Origin: Chitinophaga pinensis
GTDB lineage: Bacteria > Bacteroidota > Bacteroidia > Flavobacteriales > Flavobacteriaceae
Direction: 5' to 3'
NCBI GenBank assembly: GCA_943324925.2
Contig: CALPNL020000012.1
Location: 1 to 20,546 of the forward strand
DNA: 20,546 nucleotides
The position numbers and the translations under genes were made by a program. The notes below the pieces were generated by a model, which searched no databases, was not told the DNA's origin, and worked only from the letters and a program-made list of their open reading frames with translations. Shown piece by piece: positions 1 to 7,124 of this stretch. Positions within the stretch are counted from its first letter, which is position 1. The number at the start of each line of letters is the position of its first letter.

Positions 1-1570
1 AATAGGGGTTTAAGCGAAACCCAGTAATTTTCCATGGTGAATACCCTTGCGTTTGAAAATTGATTAAAAGTTTCTTTGTTCCAAAAAGTAACTGACTGCT
101 AAACCCATTTATTCCAGTATCCCCGTTTAGTGTAATTTTATCAGAAATCGCATTTGGCCTATTCATTCCAATGACAAATTCGGGATTAAAAAATTGTCGA
201 AATTTCCAGCTTCCGATTTCCTCTAAATTGGTAAAATAAATAGCTTTAATAACTGCTGCACTTTCTTCAAGATTCCCATTATTATAATAGGTTCCATATT
301 CAAAATGAGCACCTAAATAGCCAAAATTAAAAAAGTTCCCAAGAGCAGCTTTTGCACCAATGTAGGTTCTATTTACAGTGTTTTTATTTTGAAAACCACC
401 TGTAATTGAATAGGAAAATCCAGATGCAATATCTTCAACAATATTAAAGTTAAAAATATATTTGTCCTGCACAAACTTCCTATATGCAATTCCAAAACTC
501 GTTAAATACAACTTTTCATTGGAGTAAATCCCAAGATTATTATTGTCAATAAAAGGGTTTTCGACAAAGTTCTTATTGTAAAATCTAGCGGTGGTAAAGA
601 AATTAGTACTCCTTTGATATTCCGAATTTCCTTTGAAAATTTGCATTGAATGTCCGCCCCAATAATCACTGAAATTGGCTTTGTACTTTTTAAATTCTAT
701 GGTTTGTGTGGGTGAGGTAGTAATTTCATTTTCAAACACTTGACTTAAAGCAATGCCACCAGCCCATTTAGTATAGGTAGAATAAAAAGGGCGTTCTATA
801 CTAAATAGTTTGGAGTAATTTTGATCAAAATCAATTGCATAGGACAACGTAGTTTTAATAAACGTGTTTTTTATATTAGGAATAATATAACTGGTAGTAT
901 ATCCATCATGAATTCCCGAAAAATTTTTAGAATACGAATTAAAAAATTCGTGTCCGAGTCCAAAAAAATTCTTTTCATTGAGTGAGAAAGTAGATTTTGA
1001 GTTGGTCAAATCAAATTCGGGTACTATGCTCCAAGAATCTAATATTCGAATAGAAATATCTACTGAATCTGTTGCGACTAACTTGGTTTCCATTACTAGT
1101 TCACTCACATAACGCTGGTTTCTAATTAAACGTGCCGATTCTTTAAATAAAAGCGAATCTAACGGTTGGTTTTCCCTTATTAAAAGTAAATTTTTTATTG
1201 CAAATTTCTTCGATTTTATGTGGAGTGAATTACCAATTCTTAAGAAAAAACTTTGGGGGGTTTCGGTGCTATCATTTGCAGAATATCCAAAAGGATCGAA
1301 GGTGTTAATTTTAATATTCCTTATTATCTTTCCTTCAAGAGTTCTAAAATTTGTTTTTCTAACTTTTGAAAAGGAGTTCTTTTTTACAGAAGTTTTATTA
1401 ACGGGTTCGAAAATTAGTTTATAGATAAATTTGGTGAATTTATGTTTGTTGGAATACGTCTGAAGTTTACTGTACTTTTTAGTTTCTTCCTTCGTTTTCG
1501 TAGTGTCTTGCGCCACTGAAAGTTGGCAGCTGAACAGCACTAAAAAAATAAATAGGTTTCTAAATAACAT
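1..1570 (-). CDS. Outer-membrane protein with POTRA-like domain and beta-barrel (Omp85/BamA-like), partial
   Basis: The frame reads from ATG at 1570 without a stop through 523 codons to the left window edge, so the C-terminus is missing. Residues 1-20 form a signal peptide (hydrophobic FLVLF core, cleavage near SVA-QD). Residues about 80-180 resemble a POTRA fold: a strand reading IRNIKINTFDPFG, then a segment with QPLDSLLFKESARLIRNQRYV, then a strand pair ending in VDISIRILDSW. After residue 185 the sequence alternates short polar and aromatic stretches typical of outer-membrane strands (FGLGHEFFN, YTTSYIIPN, FGYLGAHFEYGTYYN). I infer a BamA/TamA-type or surface-antigen barrel with one clear POTRA domain, shorter at the N-terminus than true BamA, which has five. 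Its substrate is unknown. It is separated from the porin gene upstream by a terminator and starts its own unit. No canonical -7 element is visible. Confidence 0.75.
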   Translation of the reverse strand, partial: MLFRNLFIFLVLFSCQLSVAQDTTKTKEETKKYSKLQTYSNKHKFTKFIYKLIFEPVNKTSVKKNSFSKVRKTNFRTLEGKIIRNIKINTFDPFGYSANDSTETPQSFFLRIGNSLHIKSKKFAIKNLLLIRENQPLDSLLFKESARLIRNQRYVSELVMETKLVATDSVDISIRILDSWSIVPEFDLTNSKSTFSLNEKNFFGLGHEFFNSYSKNFSGIHDGYTTSYIIPNIKNTFIKTTLSYAIDFDQNYSKLFSIERPFYSTYTKWAGGIALSQVFENEITTSPTQTIEFKKYKANFSDYWGGHSMQIFKGNSEYQRSTNFFTTARFYNKNFVENPFIDNNNLGIYSNEKLYLTSFGIAYRKFVQDKYIFNFNIVEDIASGFSYSITGGFQNKNTVNRTYIGAKAALGNFFNFGYLGAHFEYGTYYNNGNLEESAAVIKAIYFTNLEEIGSWKFRQFFNPEFVIGMNRPNAISDKITLNGDTGINGFSSQLLFGTKKLLINFQTQGYSPWKITGFRLNPY

Positions 1571-1701
1571 GATTGGCTTGCTTTAACTTTGAGTGCGCTT
1601 TTAGCTCTTTGTAAATGCCTTTACAATATAGATTTACTAAAGTATTCTTTATAAGCGAATTTCAATTTAATTTTATGTTAAATTAGTTGTATTTATAGTG
1701 A

Positions 1702-1731
1702 TACAAAAAGAAGACCCGATACAATCGGGCC
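1702..1731 (-). terminator. Intrinsic terminator of the amt-porin unit
   Basis: Arms 1713-1720 and 1724-1731 form an 8-bp stem (one G-U pair in the minus transcript) around a 3-nt loop. On the minus strand it is followed by a T-rich run (TTCTTTTTGT, 1712-1703). It lies about 40 nt beyond the porin stop codon. Confidence 0.85.
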
Positions 1732-1768
1732 TTAAAAACAAAATATTAAAATTAAAATGGTAAAAAAA

Positions 1769-2758
1769 TTAGAAAGCATAAACTACAGCAAGGCATACTT
1801 GTGCAGCTGATTTAGTAGGAGTTAAATTGGCAGCAGCAAAAACTTCTTCAGAAGCACTGTCAAGACGAACCTCGGGTATAAAAGTCATCCCACCTGATTT
1901 AATATTTCCAGTTAAAGTAAATGCAGTATAAGAAGTAGCCGTGCTTTTTGATTTAAAAGATTCTGCACGTAATCCTAAGCTAAAATTATCTTTTACTTTA
2001 TAGGATGGGTACAATGCAAAGCCTGAAAAACCGGTATTATCGAAAACCCCTTTATAATCAGCAGCATTAAAACCAATTTTAAATTCATCCGTAATTTGAT
2101 AATTTGCGGTTAAATCTACTATTTTTCCACTTGCTGATCCGCTTAAATAATTTACATAGGCAGTTAATTTATCATGGGGCATTAAGGTTAATTGAGCTCC
2201 AACGGCATTTAATCCCATTGACTCATTGGCTTGGTAGGTATTCCATTGGTCATTAAACAATCCTACCATTAAACTCACTTTTTTGGAAAAAATATAATTC
2301 CCTTTCACACCTCCATTTTGAAACGGTCCATTGGTAAACAAATAAGAAGTAGAATAATGGAAATTAAATAGTGGAGAAATCACTTCATATCCAATAAATG
2401 TACTCATGTAACCGGCAGTTAGAGTCAATTTTTCTGAGGCTTCATAAGTTGTATATAAATTTTGAATATGGTACGATTGACCGTTGACATCAGGAATTGA
2501 TTGCCCAGATCCTCTTGGTCCAAAAGAAACCTCAGCTACAAAGGAAGTTTTTCCTGTTTTTTTCTTAAGTACAATATCAACCATTCCTAATGATACTGAA
2601 TTTTGATCGGAAGTAAAACTGGTTGGAATGTTAGGTATTTTTGAAAAATCATATTTATAATACAAATCTGCTGATCCTGAAATTTCTAGTGGTTTGTCTT
2701 GACCAAATGTAATCGTTGCGCTTAACGCCAATGCTAAAATAAGGGTAATTTTCTTCAT
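1769..2758 (-). CDS. Outer-membrane beta-barrel porin (OmpL-like, BBP2/DUF1597 type)
   Basis: A 329-residue exported protein. Residues 1-20 are a classical signal peptide (MKKITLILALALSATITFG, then QDK). The rest alternates short amphipathic strands with turns (for example LYYKYDFS, SFVAEVSFGPRG, LTAYVNYLSG, FSLGLRAESF) and ends in the aromatic F expected of a barrel's last strand (AVVYAF). The pattern fits the putative beta-barrel porin-2 family, although the assignment is by recognition and not by search. It lies 116 bp downstream of amt on the same strand. I find no TAnnTTTG element in the gap, and a terminator follows, so it is probably co-transcribed with amt and may admit nitrogenous solutes through the outer membrane. 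That role is inference. Confidence 0.8.
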   Translation of the reverse strand: MKKITLILALALSATITFGQDKPLEISGSADLYYKYDFSKIPNIPTSFTSDQNSVSLGMVDIVLKKKTGKTSFVAEVSFGPRGSGQSIPDVNGQSYHIQNLYTTYEASEKLTLTAGYMSTFIGYEVISPLFNFHYSTSYLFTNGPFQNGGVKGNYIFSKKVSLMVGLFNDQWNTYQANESMGLNAVGAQLTLMPHDKLTAYVNYLSGSASGKIVDLTANYQITDEFKIGFNAADYKGVFDNTGFSGFALYPSYKVKDNFSLGLRAESFKSKSTATSYTAFTLTGNIKSGGMTFIPEVRLDSASEEVFAAANLTPTKSAAQVCLAVVYAF

Positions 2759-2802
2759 GTTATTTTTGTGTTAGTAGTTAAAATTGAAAATAGAAATCCC
2801 CG

Positions 2803-2843
2803 TTCGAAACAAATTCTCAAAATTTTTGAAAATTTGTTCCGAA
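2803..2843 (-). other. Long intergenic RNA hairpin between amt and the porin gene
   Basis: Arms 2803-2822 and 2824-2843 are 20-bp inverted repeats with a 1-nt centre. The only two non-Watson-Crick positions (2807/2839 and 2816/2830) are A-C in plus-strand RNA but G-U in the minus-strand transcript, so the stem is continuous only in the mRNA of these genes. No U-run follows, so it is not a classical terminator. A role in mRNA processing, stability or differential expression of the two genes is inferred. Confidence 0.6.
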
Positions 2844-2874
2844 AAATGGACCAATAAAATTGTTAGGGATTAGT

Positions 2875-4200
2875 TTATAATTGTTCTCCGTGTTGAGAGA
2901 TATCCAAGCCAAGTTCTTCCATGTCTTCGCTTACTCGAAGGGGTGTTATTTTATTCACTATATAAAATAAGAAATATGAAACAACAAAGGCGAAAATTGA
3001 AACAAGAATTAAGGCTTTCAATTGGATTAAAAATAAAGTTGTATCTCCATAAATTAAACCTTGATTATCCCCAACTATAGCATTAACTGATTTTGAAGCA
3101 AAAACTCCGGTTAATAGCATCCCTACCATTCCTCCTACACCGTGACAAGCAAACACATCTAATGCATCGTCAACTTTACCTTTAGGGAATTTAGAAACTA
3201 CTAAATTACTTACCAAACTTGCTATTAAACCAATTGCTAATGCTGATGGAATAGTTACAAATCCTGCAGCAGGAGTTATAGCAACTAACCCAACAACTGC
3301 TCCAATACAAGCTCCCATCGCAGATAATTTGTGTCCTAGAACTTTGTCTAAAAATACCCAACCCATTGCAGCAGCAGCAGCAGCTACAGTTGTAGTACCA
3401 AGTGCTTGAGCAGCCAACCCATTTGCACCTACTGCAGAACCGGCATTGAAACCGAACCAACCAAACCACAATAATCCAGTTCCTAATAATACATAGGTAA
3501 TACGGGCAGGATTTGTTTTTTGAACTTTTCTTTTTCCTAAAAATATCGCTCCTGCTAGGGCAGCCCATCCGGCACTCATGTGAACTACTGTTCCACCCGC
3601 AAAATCTAGCACTCCCCAACCAAATAATAACCCTTCCGGATGCCAAGTCATATGACACAAAGGAGAATATACAAATACAATAAATAATACCATAAATAAA
3701 AGGTAAGCCCAAAAACGAACTCTCTCGGCAAAAGCACCAGTTATTAATGCTGGGGTAATAATTGCAAATTTTGCTTGGAATAAAGCAAATAAAATAAAAG
3801 GAATAGTAGGTGCTAATTCCCATGCTGAATTAGCACTCACACCATTAAAAAATAAATTATATGTTGGATCACCAATTAATCCTTCAATTGATGGGCCAAA
3901 GCACAAACCGAACCCTACAACAACCCATAATACGGTTACGATTACCATGGCCATAAAACTCTGTAAAACCGTGCTGATTACATTCTTTTTACCAACCATT
4001 CCGCCATAAAAGAAGCCCAATCCAGGGGTCATTAATAAAACCAATCCTGTTGCAACAAGCATCCAAGCGGTATCTCCTGTATCTAGTTTTAGAGGAACAA
4101 CATGCGTTCCTAAAACGGTAACTTCAGGGAATAAATAAATTGAAAAAACGGATAGTACCAAAATAGTGATGAGGATCACACTTAAAATAATTTTTCTCAT
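2875..4200 (-). CDS. amt: Ammonium transporter (Amt/MEP/Rh family)
   Basis: Conducts ammonium/ammonia across the inner membrane. With the start at 4200 it has 441 residues. The segment after an N-terminal leader carries the family signature GLVLLMTPGLGFFYGGMV (52-69). The pore twin histidines are visible at H207 (GGTVVHMSAG) and H353 (FACHGVGG), with D199 and W186 where AmtB has D160 and W148, and GWFGFNAGS at 247-255. About eleven membrane segments follow the leader. A 13-codon upstream extension from 4239 is polar and aromatic and would block the leader, so the ATG at 4200, preceded by an A-rich stretch, is preferred. No P-II (glnB/glnK) gene is adjacent, unlike many amt loci. Instead a porin gene follows on the same strand. 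The upstream region carries repeated palindromic octamers that may be regulatory. Confidence 0.96.
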   Translation of the reverse strand: MRKIILSVILITILVLSVFSIYLFPEVTVLGTHVVPLKLDTGDTAWMLVATGLVLLMTPGLGFFYGGMVGKKNVISTVLQSFMAMVIVTVLWVVVGFGLCFGPSIEGLIGDPTYNLFFNGVSANSAWELAPTIPFILFALFQAKFAIITPALITGAFAERVRFWAYLLFMVLFIVFVYSPLCHMTWHPEGLLFGWGVLDFAGGTVVHMSAGWAALAGAIFLGKRKVQKTNPARITYVLLGTGLLWFGWFGFNAGSAVGANGLAAQALGTTTVAAAAAAMGWVFLDKVLGHKLSAMGACIGAVVGLVAITPAAGFVTIPSALAIGLIASLVSNLVVSKFPKGKVDDALDVFACHGVGGMVGMLLTGVFASKSVNAIVGDNQGLIYGDTTLFLIQLKALILVSIFAFVVSYFLFYIVNKITPLRVSEDMEELGLDISQHGEQL

Positions 4201-4263
4201 TGTTTTTGATTTAAATTCACAATAAAAGTAAAAATTCATTTGACACCCCCATAAAAAAAATAA

Positions 4264-4335
4264 TAAATTTATAGATTTTTATTAAATTTATATATATACC
4301 CCCTAAATTTTAGGGGTGCTTTAAAAATAAATTTA
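4264..4335. promoter_or_regulatory. Four regularly spaced TAAATTTA-like palindromes upstream of amt
   Basis: The palindromic octamer TAAATTTA occurs at 4264-4271, 4283-4290 and 4328-4335, with a one-base-longer variant at 4304-4312. Start-to-start distances are 19, 21 and 24 bp, close to two helical turns. They lie 64-135 bp upstream of the amt start codon. This may be an operator array, or an accident of AT-rich sequence. Confidence 0.35.
4300..4316. promoter_or_regulatory. Inverted repeat upstream of amt, possible operator
   Basis: CCCCTAAA (4300-4307) and TTTAGGGG (4309-4316) are perfect 8-bp inverted repeats around one base, ending 100 bp upstream of the amt start. The G/C blocks stand out in otherwise AT-only DNA. 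No U-run follows on either strand, so a protein-binding site is more likely than a terminator. No regulator can be named. Confidence 0.4.
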
Positions 4336-4365
4336 ATTATTGTAAAATTCATAATGGCATTTCAC

Positions 4366-4401
4366 AAAAAAACCCGCTTGTAGTATCAAGCAGGTTTTTT
4401 T
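4366..4401 (-). terminator. Intrinsic terminator for kynU, symmetrical
   Basis: Stem 4373-4380/4387-4394 (8 bp, one pair G-U in the minus transcript) with a 6-nt loop, flanked by seven A on the left and seven T on the right. It can therefore work on both strands. kynU is the only gene that ends towards it, leaving a 3' untranslated stretch of about 135 nt. Confidence 0.85.
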
Positions 4402-4536
4402 CTATTAGCGCTTTGTGAAAAAATAATTACATTAAGTTGCCCAAAATTTCATAGCGCTTTGATAAGTTATTTTAAATTATGTCTTTCTTGGAGTGCCTTA
4501 TAGGCGTTTACTAAATAGAGTTGTTTTACGAAGTTT

Positions 4537-5814
4537 CTATTTATTTAAAATTCCTCTTTTTAATATTTGACCAAATTCATACATGTCCTCATACGAACAA
4601 TATAATGGCGCTGGAGCGAATCGGATTACGTTGGGCTCTCTCCAATCTACAATAACACCATTAGCCATTAAATAATCAAACAACTGCCTGCCTTCACCAT
4701 GAAGTAAAACCGACAATTGACTTCCTCGTTGATTTGGATCAGAAGGTGTAATTATTTCAAAAGAACCTTTTACTTCCCTAGAAATTTCTTGTATAATAAA
4801 TTCCAAATAAGAGGTTATCTTGTTTCTTTTTTCAATAATAGCATCCATTCCAATTTCGTCAAACATTTCAACTGAAGCTAAATATGGCGCTAAGGAAAGT
4901 ACAGGCAAGCAACTAACCTGCCATCCATTTGCCCCACGAACAGGATCAAACTTAGGCTCCATTTTAAAGCGTCTTTCTTTATTATGTCCCCACCAACCTG
5001 CAAATCGATTGAGATTCATGTTGTTGTGGTGTTTTTCATGAATAAAGCAACCCGAAGCATTTCCTGGACCTGAATTCATGTATTTATAACTGCACCAGCA
5101 AGCAAAATCTACCTGCCAATCGTGCAACTCTAATTTGATATTTCCTGCTGCATGCGCTAAATCCCAACCTACAAAAGCTCCTACTTTATGCCCAGCTTCA
5201 GTTATGGTTTTCATGTCAAAAACTTGACCCGTATAATAATTCAATCCTCCTATTAATACCAATGCTAATTCATCACCTACTTCTTCAATTTTTGCTAAAA
5301 TATCTTCTAAGCGCAGATTATGCTCCCCTTCCCTACGATGAATTTCAACTATGGCATCGTCCGGATTATAACCATGAAATTGCACTTGACTTTGCATCAT
5401 GTATTGATCGCTTGGAAACGCTTTGGCTTCGCAAAGAATTTTATATTTTTTTGGCTGCGGTTTGTAAAAGGAAACCATTAACAAATGAAGATTCACGGTC
5501 AAAGTATTCATTACTGTAACTTCAGAAGGTAATGCGCCAACAATAGAACTTAATGGTTTTGCAAACCTTTCGTGATAATCCAACCATGGTTTTTCGGCAT
5601 AAAAATACCCTTCAACGGCCAGATTTTGCCAATCGTTCATTATATCATCTACATATTTTTTTGCACGAGTGGATAATAGGCCAAGGGAATTTCCAGTAAA
5701 ATATATTGCCTGCTTGCCATTTATTTTAGGAAAATAAAACTCTTTCCTGTATTCTTTTAAGTGGTCTTGAAAATCGAGTTCTTTAGCAAATTCAAGGGTG
5801 TTTTGGAATATCAT
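4537..5814 (-). CDS. kynU: Kynureninase (EC 3.7.1.3)
   Basis: A pyridoxal-phosphate enzyme cleaving kynurenine or 3-hydroxykynurenine to anthranilate or 3-hydroxyanthranilate plus alanine. Its 425 residues match the family's usual length. The N-terminal hallmark FTGNSLGL (39-46) is present. D218 in GWDLAHAAGN (216-225) should contact the cofactor ring nitrogen. K244 in CSYKYMNSGPG is the Schiff-base lysine. RGANGWQVS, seen in kynureninases near the substrate site, is also present. No tryptophan dioxygenase, kynurenine formamidase or kynurenine monooxygenase gene is adjacent. A terminator from queA lies just upstream and its own terminator lies far downstream, so it is probably monocistronic. 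Whether it serves de novo NAD synthesis or tryptophan breakdown cannot be told from this window. Confidence 0.95.
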   Translation of the reverse strand: MIFQNTLEFAKELDFQDHLKEYRKEFYFPKINGKQAIYFTGNSLGLLSTRAKKYVDDIMNDWQNLAVEGYFYAEKPWLDYHERFAKPLSSIVGALPSEVTVMNTLTVNLHLLMVSFYKPQPKKYKILCEAKAFPSDQYMMQSQVQFHGYNPDDAIVEIHRREGEHNLRLEDILAKIEEVGDELALVLIGGLNYYTGQVFDMKTITEAGHKVGAFVGWDLAHAAGNIKLELHDWQVDFACWCSYKYMNSGPGNASGCFIHEKHHNNMNLNRFAGWWGHNKERRFKMEPKFDPVRGANGWQVSCLPVLSLAPYLASVEMFDEIGMDAIIEKRNKITSYLEFIIQEISREVKGSFEIITPSDPNQRGSQLSVLLHGEGRQLFDYLMANGVIVDWREPNVIRFAPAPLYCSYEDMYEFGQILKRGILNK

Positions 5815-5893
5815 AAATTCAATTTTAATTATGGTAAAAATAGGAAAAATATAGCATTTGCAATCTTAAAAAAAACTTCAATAAATATGGTGT

Positions 5894-5926
5894 AAATAAA
5901 AAATCTCGCCTTTTTAGACGAGATTT
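5894..5926 (-). terminator. Intrinsic terminator of queA
   Basis: Arms 5901-5910 and 5917-5926 pair over 10 bp (one G-U) around a 6-nt loop, followed on the minus strand by a T-rich run (TTTTTTATTT, 5903-5894) that overlaps the stem base. It begins 20 nt after the queA stop codon. Confidence 0.88.
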
Positions 5927-5945
5927 AAATAGCTATTAATTTAAT

Positions 5946-6995
5946 TTAGATGATTAACATGGCATCTCCATAAGAATAAAATTTATAATTTTCTTTAACC
6001 GCAATTTCATAAGCCTCTTTCATTAAATCGTGACCGCAAAATGCAGATATCATCATTAACAAAGTTGATTTTGGGGTGTGAAAATTGGTAATCATACAAT
6101 TGGCAATACTAAAATCGTGTGGAGGAAAAATAAATTTATTAGTCCATCCATCGTAAAGATTTAGGGTTCTTTGTGAAGAAACAGAACTTTCAATAGCACG
6201 CATTGAGGTAGTTCCAACAGCGCAAATACGTTTTTTTGCTACTTTAGCAGCATTCACAATATCACACGCTTCTTGAGAAATTTTCAACTCCTCAGAATCC
6301 ATTTTATGTTTTGATAAATCTTCTACCTCTACTGGATTAAAAGTTCCTAAACCTACGTGTAATGTTACTTCGGCAAAGCCAACTCCTTTAATTTCTAATT
6401 TTTTCAAAAGGTGTTTAGAAAAGTGTAATCCTGCAGTTGGAGCAGCTACCGCACCTTCTTCTTTAGCATAAATAGTTTGGTAACGCTCCGCATCTTCTGG
6501 GGTTACTTCTCTATTAATGTATTTTGGGATTGGTGTTTCTCCAAGTTCCGTTAATTTTTTTCTGAATTCATCATAAGGTCCGTCAAATAGAAAACGCAAA
6601 GTTCTTCCACGCGAAGTAGTGTTGTCAATAACCTCAGCAACTAACAAATCGTCATCACCAAAATACAATTTATTTCCAATTCTAATTTTACGAGCAGGAT
6701 CTACCAAAACGTCCCAAAGGCGTTGTTCCGCATTCAACTCTCTTAATAAGAAAACTTCGATTCTAGCTCCTGTTTTTTCTTTATTCCCATACAAACGGGC
6801 TGGGAAAACCTTAGTATTATTAAGAATCATTACATCTCCATCATCAAAATAATCGATAACATCTTTGAACATTTTATGCTCAATAGTTTTCTTTTCACGG
6901 TTGATAACCATTAAACGAGATTCGTCTCTGTTTTCTGCTGGAAATTCAGCTAAAAGTTCTTTTGGTAAATTGAATTGAAAATGTGATAATTTCAT
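5946..6995 (-). CDS. queA: S-adenosylmethionine:tRNA ribosyltransferase-isomerase
   Basis: Transfers and isomerises the ribosyl group of SAM onto 7-aminomethyl-7-deazaguanine at the wobble base of tRNA, giving epoxyqueuosine. The 349 residues cover the whole family. Conserved blocks seen are MILNNTKVFPARL (56-68), GETPIPKYI (152-160), GAVAAPTAGLHF (181-192) and TLHVGLGTFNPV (211-222). The ATG at 6995 gives the standard N-terminus MKLSHFQFNLP. It stands alone: a strong promoter and a short 5' leader lie upstream and a terminator downstream. No other queuosine gene (queC-F, tgt, queG) is in the window. Confidence 0.97.
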   Translation of the reverse strand: MKLSHFQFNLPKELLAEFPAENRDESRLMVINREKKTIEHKMFKDVIDYFDDGDVMILNNTKVFPARLYGNKEKTGARIEVFLLRELNAEQRLWDVLVDPARKIRIGNKLYFGDDDLLVAEVIDNTTSRGRTLRFLFDGPYDEFRKKLTELGETPIPKYINREVTPEDAERYQTIYAKEEGAVAAPTAGLHFSKHLLKKLEIKGVGFAEVTLHVGLGTFNPVEVEDLSKHKMDSEELKISQEACDIVNAAKVAKKRICAVGTTSMRAIESSVSSQRTLNLYDGWTNKFIFPPHDFSIANCMITNFHTPKSTLLMMISAFCGHDLMKEAYEIAVKENYKFYSYGDAMLII

Positions 6996-7017
6996 TTAGA
7001 ATAAATTATAAGTTATG

Positions 7018-7040
7018 GATTTTGAGTCTTATTCAAAATC
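7018..7040 (-). other. Short hairpin at the 5' end of the queA transcript
   Basis: GATTTTGA (7018-7025) and TCAAAATC (7033-7040) are perfect 8-bp inverted repeats around a 7-nt loop. The start point predicted from the promoter falls near 7039, so the stem would form the very 5' end of the queA mRNA. A stabilising or regulatory role is inferred only. Confidence 0.4.
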
Positions 7041-7045
7041 GTGTG

Positions 7046-7077
7046 CAAATATACGATTGTGAGAGAGGCGTTGTCAA
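7046..7077 (-). promoter_or_regulatory. queA promoter, Bacteroidetes sigma-A type
   Basis: On the minus strand, TTG (7077-7075) is followed after 21 bp by TATATTTG (7053-7046). This matches the Flavobacterium consensus TTG-N17-23-TAnnTTTG at every defined position. The ATG of queA is about 50 bp downstream. Confidence 0.8.
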
Positions 7078-7104
7078 GTGTTTTGGGGTTTATTTTCGAA
7101 ATCA

Positions 7105-7118
7105 AGCGCAAGGGCGCT
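7105..7118 (-). other. Small GC hairpin after aroA
   Basis: AGCGC (7105-7109) and GCGCT (7114-7118) can pair around 4 nt, starting 7 nt after the aroA stop. There is no U-run after it on the minus strand, so it is at most a weak terminator. Read-through into queA is possible. Confidence 0.25.
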
Positions 7119-7124
7119 AGCACA

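Larger units (their letters stand above)
4201..4536. other. 336-bp intergenic region between amt and kynU
   Basis: Contains, from left, an AT-rich stretch with repeated TAAATTTA octamers and a CCCC...GGGG inverted repeat (amt upstream region), the kynU terminator, and 135 nt of kynU 3' flank that I cannot assign. The word TAGCGCTTTG occurs twice, at about 4406 and 4453. No TAnnTTTG element facing amt and no sigma-54 -24/-12 pair was found. No convincing small gene is present. Confidence 0.6.

Noticed and set aside
3368..3382. Short run of GCA/GCT repeats as a microsatellite
   Set aside because: It encodes the alanine run of an Amt membrane helix and is neither long nor perfect enough to suggest slippage-based phase variation.
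3206..3823. 205-codon open frame on the minus strand inside amt
   Set aside because: It is a shifted frame of amt on the same strand. Its composition, rich in Cys, Trp and Ser, is what amt codons give when misread, and amt itself is unambiguous.
4201..4400. Sigma-54 promoter upstream of amt
   Set aside because: No TGGCAC-N5-TTGC pair was found on the minus strand. A partial TGGCAT near 4356 is on the wrong strand and has no partner.
4462..4536. Open stretch after kynU in a shifted minus frame reading VKQLYLVNAYKALQERHNLK then stop, as a small gene or gene remnant
   Set aside because: Only about 25 codons, no start codon, bounded by a stop just upstream. It looks protein-like but cannot be separated from chance without homologues.
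7018..7040. preQ1 riboswitch upstream of queA
   Set aside because: The leader has a simple stem-loop but lacks the C-rich loop and A-rich pseudoknot tail of preQ1-I aptamers. It is also shorter than other preQ1 classes.
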